DNA from: a bacterium
GTDB lineage: Bacteria; Desulfobacterota; UBA8473
DNA: 6,497 bases
Assembly: GCA_009773075.1 (NCBI GenBank)
Contig: WOUX01000061.1
Span: 1-6,497 of the forward strand
Direction of reading: 5' to 3'
The position numbers were made by a program, and so were the translations under genes. Positions 1-5,516 of this stretch are shown piece by piece. Positions within the stretch are counted from its first letter, which is position 1, and the number at the start of each line of letters is the position of its first letter. Below the pieces are notes generated by a model. That model was not told the DNA's origin. It was given only the letters and a program-made list of their open reading frames with translations, and did not search any database.

Positions 1-433
1 CCCGGCGGATATTAAGCAGAGCCATTGTCCGTGTTAATAGGACATAAAAGCAAACCATCGCAAAGGGTATAGGAGGGAATAGATACCATGGATCCTTGAT
101 GTCATCCTCTTTCATTTTCTCATTGATAACAAGCAAATGCCAATATTCATTATCCTGCGCTTCCCGTCCCCATATCATAATCCTGCGGGCATGTTGCACC
201 AGCTCCTGGTTTCGATAACGCTGTGTCATCCGTGCATATTGACGGATTTCCCATGCCCGATAGGGAATGCTGGCCAGTGTTTCAATGAGCTTTGTTTTGG
301 CAAGTGTCACTTTCCTGCCTGTAACTAGGTCCATAGTGAGAAAAAAGCATTGTGCTGCCAGTGAGTATTTGTACCGTGGTCGAGACAGAGAAGCTTCCTG
401 TTCTTTCTTTAGATTGATATTTACCTGTTCCAC
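1..433 (-). CDS. Alternative-oxidase-like di-iron protein, N-terminal part (runs off left edge)
   Basis: An open frame of 144 codons is seen, with no stop before the window edge, so the C-terminal half is missing from view. It starts at GTG (431-433); an in-frame TAA lies two codons upstream and an AGGAG site (441-445) sits 7 nt before the start, so the start is well fixed. Residues 50-53 (IETL) followed by IP resemble the first helix of alternative oxidases (LETVAAVP). Residues 91-100 (EAQDNEYWHL) match the AOX EAENERMHL element with one extra residue, giving likely iron ligands E51, E96 and H99. Residues 121-142 form a hydrophobic stretch like the AOX membrane-associated helix. A full AOX needs a second Glu and ExxH pair, which would lie off the window. 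AOX is a monotopic quinol:oxygen oxidase, but the substrate here is not shown. The segment looks somewhat more GC-rich than its neighbours. The family call is from motif memory; another ferritin-like di-iron protein is possible. Confidence 0.62.
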   Translation of the reverse strand, partial: MEQVNINLKKEQEASLSRPRYKYSLAAQCFFLTMDLVTGRKVTLAKTKLIETLASIPYRAWEIRQYARMTQRYRNQELVQHARRIMIWGREAQDNEYWHLLVINEKMKEDDIKDPWYLFPPIPFAMVCFYVLLTRTMALLNIRR

Positions 434-440
434 AAGTTAT

Positions 441-445
441 CTCCT
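441..445 (-). promoter_or_regulatory. Ribosome binding site of the AOX-like gene
   Basis: AGGAG on the minus strand lies 7 nt upstream of the GTG at 431-433. It decides the start, because the frame is closed by TAA immediately before it and there is no ATG start. Confidence 0.7.
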
Positions 446-486
446 GCCTTGTGCTTTACAGATTTCGACTCTCTGTTCCTTAAAGA

Positions 487-533
487 CTGAAACCTTTGCA
501 ATAACCTACCGAGAGCTTTGAAGAAGTATTCCT
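487..533 (-). repeat. 47-bp dispersed repeat, copy A
   Basis: This stretch aligns with 4497-4542 in the same orientation: 39 matches, 7 mismatches and one gap over 47 columns. Shared cores are ACCTTTGCA and AGAGCTTTGAA. Similarity stops sharply at both ends. The copy lies 54 bp upstream of the AOX-like start codon. The GAGACCTTTGCA-type end resembles terminal inverted repeats I associate with IS5-family elements, so it may be a relic end of such an element. A shared upstream regulatory sequence is the alternative. Strand is nominal and follows the adjacent gene. Confidence 0.6.
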
Positions 534-730
534 GAGAGTGAATTCGTGCTGAAGCGAAAAGGGTTTTTTTAAGCTCTCAGACGGCCATCTATATCTACAT
601 AGATTGTTAGACGGTTTGAAAAAACAGCCTATAACTTAATCATGGTCATAACATTTATACATCATGTCGTCAAATACAAAATATAATATTGCATTTTAAT
701 TGGTGCCGGACTAGTAAAAAGTCAAAATTG
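534..730. other. Gene-free stretch between the two repeats
   Basis: This is the rest of the 434-848 gap. No open frame with a ribosome binding site is seen on either strand. Small items present are a 7-T run near 564-570, a 7-bp inverted repeat CTGAGAG/CTCTCAG (532-538 with 574-580), and a 6-bp inverted repeat ATCTAT/ATAGAT (587-592 with 599-604). A TATAAT at about 682-687 has no matching -35 box. None of these is strong enough to name. Confidence 0.5.
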
Positions 731-839
731 TGATGGCAAAGTAAAAAGCTCCAGATGCAAGGCGCGCAAATCCTGCCCCTTCGAAAGCAGGGGCAGGATG
801 CAGTGCAACACCGCAGATGGACTTTTTGCGAAGCCATCA
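731..839. mobile_element. MITE-like 109-bp inverted-repeat element
   Basis: The left end (from 731) begins TGATGGC, then G, then AAAAAG and TCCA. The right end, read inward from 839 on the opposite strand, begins TGATGGCTTCGCAAAAAG then TCCA. These are imperfect terminal inverted repeats of about 22 bp. The centre is an 11-bp perfect hairpin (770-780 with 789-799). No coding sequence and no clear target duplication are seen. The element ends 9 bp from the DUF362 stop codon. Half of the same end recurs at 5473-5490, which supports a dispersed repeat family. Such elements normally depend on a transposase encoded elsewhere; none is visible here. Confidence 0.6.
770..799 (-). terminator. Strong hairpin inside the repeat element, possible terminator of the HAD-DUF362 operon
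   Basis: Eleven consecutive base pairs (770-780 with 789-799) enclose an 8-nt loop, TCGAAAGC. The stem is GC-rich (ATCCTGCCCCT and its complement). It lies about 50-80 nt downstream of the DUF362 stop codon. There is no immediate U-run on the minus strand, so intrinsic termination is uncertain; it could instead stabilise the 3' end of the message. Confidence 0.4.
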
Positions 840-848
840 ATGGGTATT

Positions 849-1994
849 TTATAGAATATCCGACAACCAACCTCGTTTTATCCCTACTGCCCCTTCAGGG
901 CAGAGTTCTTGACAGCAAAAACATCTGATGCAAGTCTTGCTGTCTATGAGTATCTTCCCATTTACAGTCTTCATAGTTTGGGATGGACATGAATCAACAC
1001 AAACCTGGCATGACCTGCATTTTGTGTAGTCGATTTCTGGCTTTGAAGTAATAATATTCTTTAAAAAATTGGACATAAATTTGGGAACACGAAACCCAAT
1101 ATCATGGGTTTTAGGCAGCTTAAAATCTCTTATCTTGATCTTTTCCAAATCCTCTCCCAGTACCTCAATCTCCTTTAAGTCAGTCTTCCCTATCTCCTTC
1201 TGCCTTGCTGCCTTGATGGTATAAACATCGTCTGACGGAATGCCAAGGGTTTTACATATCACAGTATCAATGGCCACACAGTCGATACCGGCAAATATCA
1301 GCCCCACCTTTTTAGGGTCACCACTCCCCGGCCCGTCCCCTTCCATTCCAACAATCCCATCCATTATGGTCAATTGCGGCTGGATCAGAAGATAGAGGTC
1401 AAGAAGCATCTGGGCGAAAAAATCCACATCTATCCCTGCCTTTAGATGCCACATTGCCTTCCTATTACCTACAACAAAGCCAAAATTATTCTTCACGCAG
1501 AGCGTAAGGAGCATCTGGCCGTGTGTCTTGAGTTTGGGAAGATTTATAATAACATCAGCCTCTAAAAAGGCTTTAGCCACTTCAAACCTTTTAAATGTAT
1601 GCCCTTTTTTGTTCTCTACATTTACTGCCTCATCGAATTCTACCAGCTTAACCCCCATTATATCAGAGACTTCTTTGATTCCAGTCTTTTCAGCGACCCT
1701 TTTTAGACCTCCTACGCCCGGACTATCTCCAATATAAGGAATTCCGCCGGCTTCTTTAACCAGCCTGACAACCGCGGAAACAACAGATGGATGAGTAGTA
1801 ACAGCTTTTTCTGGCGCTTTGCCTGAAAGCAGGTTGGGCTTTAGTAAAACCCTATCTCCATCCCTAATAAAACCCCCAATCCCTCCCAAAAGATCAACGG
1901 ATTCCCTGACAGCCTCATAAACCTTTTCTTCCTGATAATCTTCACACTTTATGATAGCTACTTTTGACTTACATGAATCGACCATACTATTCAT
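849..1994 (-). CDS. DUF362 protein with C-terminal 2x[4Fe-4S] ferredoxin domain
   Basis: A protein of 381 aa from the preferred ATG at 1994. That ATG overlaps the stop of the upstream HAD gene (ATGAATAG) and has AGG 7 nt upstream. The frame stays open to a TTG at 2015, and a further ATG lies at 1985. The N-terminal part is a DUF362 domain, with conserved stretches at about residues 50-69 (LLKPNLLSGK...THP), 149-172 (INLPKLKTHG...KNNFG) and 210-231 (MDGIVGMEGDGPG). The C-terminal part has two CxxCxxCxxxCP motifs: C326/C329/C332/C336 and C355/C358/C361/C365, predicting two [4Fe-4S] clusters. There is an extra Cys at 360. No signal peptide is visible, so it is probably cytoplasmic. The biochemical role of DUF362 proteins is not settled to my knowledge; the Fe-S part suggests electron transfer. 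It is translationally coupled to the HAD-HAD gene and is the last gene before the MITE-like element. Confidence 0.88.
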   Translation of the reverse strand: MNSMVDSCKSKVAIIKCEDYQEEKVYEAVRESVDLLGGIGGFIRDGDRVLLKPNLLSGKAPEKAVTTHPSVVSAVVRLVKEAGGIPYIGDSPGVGGLKRVAEKTGIKEVSDIMGVKLVEFDEAVNVENKKGHTFKRFEVAKAFLEADVIINLPKLKTHGQMLLTLCVKNNFGFVVGNRKAMWHLKAGIDVDFFAQMLLDLYLLIQPQLTIMDGIVGMEGDGPGSGDPKKVGLIFAGIDCVAIDTVICKTLGIPSDDVYTIKAARQKEIGKTDLKEIEVLGEDLEKIKIRDFKLPKTHDIGFRVPKFMSNFLKNIITSKPEIDYTKCRSCQVCVDSCPSQTMKTVNGKILIDSKTCIRCFCCQELCPEGAVGIKRGWLSDIL

Positions 1995-3306
1995 TAGGAA
2001 ACCTATTGTCTTCAACTATCTCTATCAGGTCTTTCAATCGATTCAATATCCTCTTGGGCATATTCAGCGACAGGGTCTCTCTCGTTTCAAAGCCTGTAGG
2101 CACAGCATACACATCAACCCCTGCATTCTTACCTGTTTCAATGTCAATCATTGAATCTCCAACAAATACCACATCTTCCTTGGGTAAATTCATGCCCCTT
2201 AAAGCATCAAAGATGACATCTGGATTAGGTTTTGATTTTCCATGGTTATCAACTCCAATTACCGCTTCAAAATATCCTTCAATCCTAGATTGTCTTAGGA
2301 TTTTTTTAGCATATTCCCCTTGCATATTCGTTGCTATCCCCAGAACTAGTCCAGAATCCTTCAGGCTTTTTACAACCCACCTTGCATCCGAAAAGAGGGG
2401 AGGGGCATTCACTATGAGTTCGACGTATTTTTCTTTGAAGAGTCTCATTGCATCATTGAGTCTGTTTGTCCTAACCAGTTGACTCATAGTATTCACTATG
2501 GAATTTTGGGATAGTGCCTTTAACTTATCGAGCTTAATCGGTTGATACCCAAGAGATTTTAAGGCATAGTTAAACCCCTCATGTATGGATTTAACAGAAT
2601 TGATTAACGTACCATCCAAATCAAAAATTACCCCTCTGATATCTTTGGATAGATTTCTCTTTATATCTGAAAAGCTGTTATAATTCCAACAGGGTATTCC
2701 CTTCTCAATACAGTGAGAGTAAAGGGTGTCTTTTGCATATACCTCATCAGCTTCATAAGCGATGCATTTATCGGAGAGGCCGTTACCGATGAAGATGATA
2801 TGGTCATATTGATCCCGGGATCTTTTCAATATTGTTCTTTTACAATTCCCGCAACTACCACACTCAGGGTTGTAGAAGGGAAATTCTATCTCTATTCTAT
2901 CTCTGCCACTGAATATAATCCTATTGGCAAAGCATTCAATATCACTGATATTGTGGTGGTTAAGTAAGGCATTGATATATAAGCCAAAGCCATCACTTAC
3001 AATCTTGAAGTCAGTCCCCTTGTCTTTGCAGGAGTTATAGAATTCCTTAAGACAGGGATCTAATGTTGAGTGATGACAGATGAAATTGACCATTTCTTCT
3101 TCTGTGCCAGATACAAGTTTGGCAATCCTGGTATAAGCCTCCTTTGAGCCTATCTTACCTGCTACATAGTCTCGATCAATGTCTTTCCAGCTTTTCCTGG
3201 TGAACCTATTCAGAAAATCATACCCAATGTCTTCCTTGGTAATTGTTCCATCAAAATCACATAAAACGAGCTTCTTAGCAGGATACTTTGAGTTTTTGGT
3301 ATTCAT
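1987..3306 (-). CDS. Tandem HAD phosphatase fusion (MtnX/SerB-like + phosphoglycolate phosphatase-like)
   Basis: A 439-aa protein with two complete HAD hydrolase domains. Domain 1 (about residues 12-215) has motif I DFDGT with D17/D19, motif II S104 (KIVSDG), motif III K156, and motif IV GNGLSD ending in D179. Its CGSCGNCK stretch (C149, C152, C155) recalls MtnX-like phosphatases. Domain 2 (about residues 224-435) has motif I DLDGT with D229/D231, motif II T326 (GIATN), motif III K359 (KPNPD), and motif IV GDSMID with D384/D388, as in Gph/PGMB-type phosphatases. All catalytic residues are present in both, so two phosphomonoesterase sites are expected. Substrates cannot be read from sequence. 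Each domain is normally a separate protein of about 215-230 aa. The start is the ATG at 3306; the ribosome binding site is weak (GGAT 8-9 nt upstream). The gene overlaps the DUF362 gene downstream by 8 bp. Confidence 0.88.
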   Translation of the reverse strand: MNTKNSKYPAKKLVLCDFDGTITKEDIGYDFLNRFTRKSWKDIDRDYVAGKIGSKEAYTRIAKLVSGTEEEMVNFICHHSTLDPCLKEFYNSCKDKGTDFKIVSDGFGLYINALLNHHNISDIECFANRIIFSGRDRIEIEFPFYNPECGSCGNCKRTILKRSRDQYDHIIFIGNGLSDKCIAYEADEVYAKDTLYSHCIEKGIPCWNYNSFSDIKRNLSKDIRGVIFDLDGTLINSVKSIHEGFNYALKSLGYQPIKLDKLKALSQNSIVNTMSQLVRTNRLNDAMRLFKEKYVELIVNAPPLFSDARWVVKSLKDSGLVLGIATNMQGEYAKKILRQSRIEGYFEAVIGVDNHGKSKPNPDVIFDALRGMNLPKEDVVFVGDSMIDIETGKNAGVDVYAVPTGFETRETLSLNMPKRILNRLKDLIEIVEDNRFPNE

Positions 3307-3380
3307 TTCATGTTATCCAGTTTTTCAGTAGATACGAATGCTTTGAAAAGGGGTGGTTTTTCGAAAATCTGATGGATGTG

Positions 3381-3409
3381 TTGACCATCTTAAATTGCTG
3401 TGATATTAA
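3381..3409 (+). promoter_or_regulatory. Sigma-70-type promoter of the creatininase-family gene
   Basis: TTGACC (3381-3386) and TATTAA (3404-3409) are separated by exactly 17 bp. They match the -35 consensus at 5 of 6 and the -10 consensus at 4 of 6 positions. Transcription would start near 3416, leaving a leader of about 70 nt before the ATG at 3487. An upstream GTG at 3400 overlaps this promoter and cannot be the start if the promoter is real. No comparably clear promoter was found on the minus strand for the divergent HAD gene. Confidence 0.5.
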
Positions 3410-3476
3410 TAACAGATTATGATTCTGATGTTAGAATAAGTTCAGGTATATGTCCAGTAAAAACATATCCCATGAT

Positions 3477-3481
3477 GGAGG
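3477..3481 (+). promoter_or_regulatory. Ribosome binding site of the creatininase-family gene
   Basis: GGAGG lies 5 nt before the ATG at 3487. It selects that start over the in-frame GTG at 3400 and the two ATGs at 3472-3477, which have no such site. Confidence 0.75.
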
Positions 3482-3486
3482 TCAAT

Positions 3487-4206
3487 ATGATAATTCAGGA
3501 AATGACGATGACGGAATTTGAAGAAGGGTTGAAAAAAACTCAAACAGTTATTGTACCTGTCGGGACTACAGAAGAACACGGCTCTCACCTTCCTCTGGCT
3601 ACAGATATTATTCATGTGTATGAAATGGTAAAAGAAGCAGCCAAGAGGATGGATGTATTCATAGCTCCTCCTGTTTTCTTCGGGTTATGCCGCAGTACAA
3701 GCCAACATCCTGGCACCATTAACATTTCAGGAGCTACCTTTAGAAGTCTTGTTAAAGAGATAGTAATATCCCTTTATACCCATAAGATGAGAGATTTTAT
3801 AATTATATCAGGCCATGCTGGCGGAACACATATGTCCTCCCTGACGGAAGTCGGAGAGTTGTTGCTCAATGAACTTCCTGAAGTAAATATCGCTGTAGTT
3901 TCATTATTCGAACTGATTGAGAAAGAATGTTTAGATATCATTGAGACTGAGGGAGATGGTCATGCCGGGGAGTTGGAGACGTCTCTAGTGCTCTACTCAA
4001 AACCACATTTAGTGAAAGGTTTGGGAGAAAGTTTCTACCCTCAGATCCCCCCTTATTTTTTTATAAGGGACAAAAGAAAGTACTGGCCTACAGGTGTTTG
4101 GGGTGACCCTAAAAAAGCCAGTGCTGAAAAGGGCAAGAGGATATTTGATATAGCGGTGGATAAAATCGTCAACTTAAAAGAGGAGTTTGAGAAATTCAAA
4201 GGATAG
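3487..4206 (+). CDS. Creatininase-family metal-dependent amidohydrolase
   Basis: A 239-aa protein, close to the usual family length of about 240-260. The start is fixed by GGAGG. The N-terminal signature at residues 24-40 (PVGTTEEHG...LPLATD) supplies likely metal ligands E29, H31 and D40, with the same H-to-D spacing as in creatininase. H110 in SGHAGG stands for the usual NGHGGN. HAGELETS (159-166) carries the conserved Glu E162. The family contains creatinine amidohydrolase, the mycofactocin peptidase MftE and a formamidopyrimidine-type deformylase (ArfB), all acting on amide bonds with bound metals. Nothing here selects among them: no mycofactocin or deazaflavin genes are nearby. It is the only plus-strand gene, is divergent from the HAD-HAD/DUF362 pair, and converges on the DUF4911 gene with a 21-bp gap. 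Cytoplasmic; no signal peptide. Confidence 0.88.
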   Translation: MIIQEMTMTEFEEGLKKTQTVIVPVGTTEEHGSHLPLATDIIHVYEMVKEAAKRMDVFIAPPVFFGLCRSTSQHPGTINISGATFRSLVKEIVISLYTHKMRDFIIISGHAGGTHMSSLTEVGELLLNELPEVNIAVVSLFELIEKECLDIIETEGDGHAGELETSLVLYSKPHLVKGLGESFYPQIPPYFFIRDKRKYWPTGVWGDPKKASAEKGKRIFDIAVDKIVNLKEEFEKFKG

Positions 4207-4227
4207 TTAGAAAGGGAGATTTTTACG

Positions 4228-4464
4228 CTATAATTCTTTTATGTCTGTTGGGGGATCAATGGGCTGCACTTCAAACTCACCCCTCAGATTATCCAGTATT
4301 TCGGTCACTTCCCTTTCAAAATCCGGGGCTATCATTATTTCAACTACTCCTTCATGGGGATCTAATGTTCTCATTACTGCTATCCCATCATAGGCTTCAA
4401 GAATAAACTTTAGGAATGCTATATTCTTTCTGTCAACCCTGAAATACCTCTGCATAGTCTTCAA
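4228..4464 (-). CDS. Small DUF4911-like protein
   Basis: About 78 aa. I place the start at TTG (4462-4464), which has GGAG 8 nt upstream. An ATG three codons further in (4453-4455, giving 75 aa) and a TTG at 4482 (84 aa, no ribosome binding site) are alternatives. The sequence RYFRVDRKNIAFLKFILEAYDGIA, here given in two parts as RYFRVDRKNIAF and LKFILEAYDGIA, followed by TLDPHEGVVEIMIAP, matches my memory of the DUF4911 family, which is mostly deltaproteobacterial. The pattern of alternating strands and helices (helix near residues 10-25, strands in the middle, helix near 50-65) would suit a small ferredoxin-like or ACT-like fold, but that is inference. Function unknown. It is separated from rsmE by about 250 bp holding a repeat and a hairpin, so it is probably transcribed separately. 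Confidence 0.7.
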   Translation of the reverse strand: MKTMQRYFRVDRKNIAFLKFILEAYDGIAVMRTLDPHEGVVEIMIAPDFEREVTEILDNLRGEFEVQPIDPPTDIKEL

Positions 4465-4496
4465 GAAGGATACTCCACACAATTCTTGTTATAGCT

Positions 4497-4542
4497 CTGA
4501 GACCTTTGCACAACCTGCCAAGAGCTTTGAAAAAGGATACCT
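4497..4542 (-). repeat. 47-bp dispersed repeat, copy B
   Basis: Second copy of the repeat at 487-533, in the same orientation (39 of 47 columns identical). It again lies just upstream of a minus-strand gene, here 33 bp before the preferred DUF4911 start. Its left end reads GAGACCTTTGCAC, the more canonical form of the IS-end-like motif. On the minus strand a TATAAC follows it (4488-4493), which could be a -10 box, but no -35 at proper spacing is evident. Confidence 0.6.
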
Positions 4543-4641
4543 TTTTAAAACTTTTTTGTAACACCTCGATCCAAAATTTGCAACTCAAATCTGTCTCTGT
4601 TAAGCCAATTTAGAAATATCCTAATTTACAGATGCTATACT

Positions 4642-4669
4642 GCCCTCTTTTTAGGTTAAAAAGAAGGGC
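4642..4669 (-). terminator. Hairpin downstream of rsmE, possible terminator
   Basis: Twelve base pairs with one bulged A (4664) close on a 3-nt loop (4654-4656). The outer part is GCCC/GGGC and the inner part is a T-run paired with an A-run. It lies 45-72 nt after the rsmE stop. The U-rich tract is inside the stem rather than following it, so it may terminate weakly or only cap the message end. No plus-strand gene feeds into it. Confidence 0.45.
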
Positions 4670-4713
4670 ATAATGGCAAGAAAGGACATTATCATTTTGA
4701 CGGTACAGTATAT

Positions 4714-5454
4714 TCAATTCAAATCCCCAAATCTATGCTGGATTACGCTCAATATACTTATACTCGCTGTTTCACTCCGTAATATCCTGATACCCATGTT
4801 CGCCACATTAAAACCTGCTTCATGGGCTTTTCGTATCTCACTTCTGCTAAATCCTCCCTCTGGACCAACTAAGATAAAGAATTTATTTGCATTTGGATTC
4901 AGATCAAAGACTTCCTTTAAACCCATAGCCCCTTCTTCCTCCCACAGGATAAGTTTAAGGGTATCTTTTAAATCCCTGGTGAGAATTTCTGAAAAATCAA
5001 CAGGGGAGCCAATGTGAGGGGGAAAGTTTCTGCCGCATTGTTTGGTTGCTTCCAGTGCTATTTTTCGCCAGCGCTCTACCTTTTTAAACGATTTATCATA
5101 TATTAACTTTGGGATAGAACGATCTGAATTAAAAGGGAGGATTTCAGAGACCCCCAGTTCTGTTCCCTTTTGAATAATAATGTCCATCTTGGGAAGTTTA
5201 GGCAACCCCTGTCCCAAGATAATCTCTATCGGAGATTCCCTCTGGGGAAGAAATTTTTTAATTATGTCCACCATAAGTTCTCTGAAAGTCTCTTCTTTAA
5301 TCTTAGCATGATACTCCCAACCTGCCTCATCAAACAGAACTACCCTATCCCCCACACCAAGCCTGAGGACCCTGCTTATATGCTTAACATCTTCTCCAAC
5401 TATTATCCCTATATTGTCCCTTATCCTGCCCTTTTCAATGAAGAACCTTGGCAC
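4714..5454 (-). CDS. rsmE: 16S rRNA (uracil1498-N3)-methyltransferase RsmE
   Basis: A 246-aa protein, the usual length for RsmE. It starts at GTG (5452-5454) behind GGAGG (5461-5465, spacing 6); the overlapping ATG one base away is out of frame. The N-terminal PUA-like domain (MPRFFIE, then HISRVLRLGVGD at about 25-36) is followed by a SPOUT methyltransferase domain with KGTELGV (96-102), EATKQCGR (135-142), the S-adenosylmethionine-binding knot loop VGPEGGFS (196-203) and RILRSETA (223-230). RsmE methylates N3 of U1498 of 16S rRNA on the assembled 30S subunit, using S-adenosylmethionine. The usual SGR stretch reads CGR here (C140), a mild variant. It lies 62 bp downstream of the sir2 gene on the same strand and is probably co-transcribed with it. 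Confidence 0.95.
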   Translation of the reverse strand: MPRFFIEKGRIRDNIGIIVGEDVKHISRVLRLGVGDRVVLFDEAGWEYHAKIKEETFRELMVDIIKKFLPQRESPIEIILGQGLPKLPKMDIIIQKGTELGVSEILPFNSDRSIPKLIYDKSFKKVERWRKIALEATKQCGRNFPPHIGSPVDFSEILTRDLKDTLKLILWEEEGAMGLKEVFDLNPNANKFFILVGPEGGFSRSEIRKAHEAGFNVANMGIRILRSETASISILSVIQHRFGDLN

Positions 5455-5460
5455 ATTCTC

Positions 5461-5465
5461 CCTCC
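5461..5465 (-). promoter_or_regulatory. Ribosome binding site of rsmE
   Basis: GGAGG on the minus strand, 6 nt before the GTG start at 5454. It supports the non-ATG start, and MPRFF is the expected RsmE N-terminus. Confidence 0.75.
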
Positions 5466-5472
5466 ATTAAAA

Positions 5473-5490
5473 TTGATGGCTTCGTAAAAA
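5473..5490 (+). repeat. Solitary half-copy of the MITE-type end
   Basis: TTGATGGCTTCGTAAAAA matches the right end of the element at 731-839 (reverse complement of 823-840) at 17 of 18 positions, in the opposite orientation. No partner end is found nearby, so this is a remnant or a single-ended repeat. It sits in the 62-bp gap between sir2 and rsmE. Confidence 0.6.
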
Positions 5491-5516
5491 TTGCACGCTG
5501 AAAATCACTCAAAGAC

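Noticed and set aside
137..521. Two overlapping plus-strand frames of 63 and 84 codons
   Set aside because: They lie opposite the AOX-like frame on the minus strand, which has a ribosome binding site and recognisable motifs; the plus frames have neither.
670..690. TATAAT as a plus-strand promoter
   Set aside because: No -35 box at 16-18 bp and no plus-strand gene downstream.
670..870. Minus-strand 66-codon frame
   Set aside because: It runs through the MITE-like element and the end of the DUF362 gene; cysteine-rich and without a family pattern, so a shadow.
1964..2482. Plus-strand 172-codon frame
   Set aside because: Antisense to the Gph-like HAD domain, with no ribosome binding site; composition typical of a shadow frame.
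3338..3352. Possible third copy of the 47-bp repeat (GCTTTGAAAAGG)
   Set aside because: Only about 12 matching bases; the rest of the repeat is absent, so chance is likely.
4673..5017. Plus-strand 114-codon frame starting near the hairpin
   Set aside because: Antisense to the conserved C-terminal half of rsmE; no family pattern.
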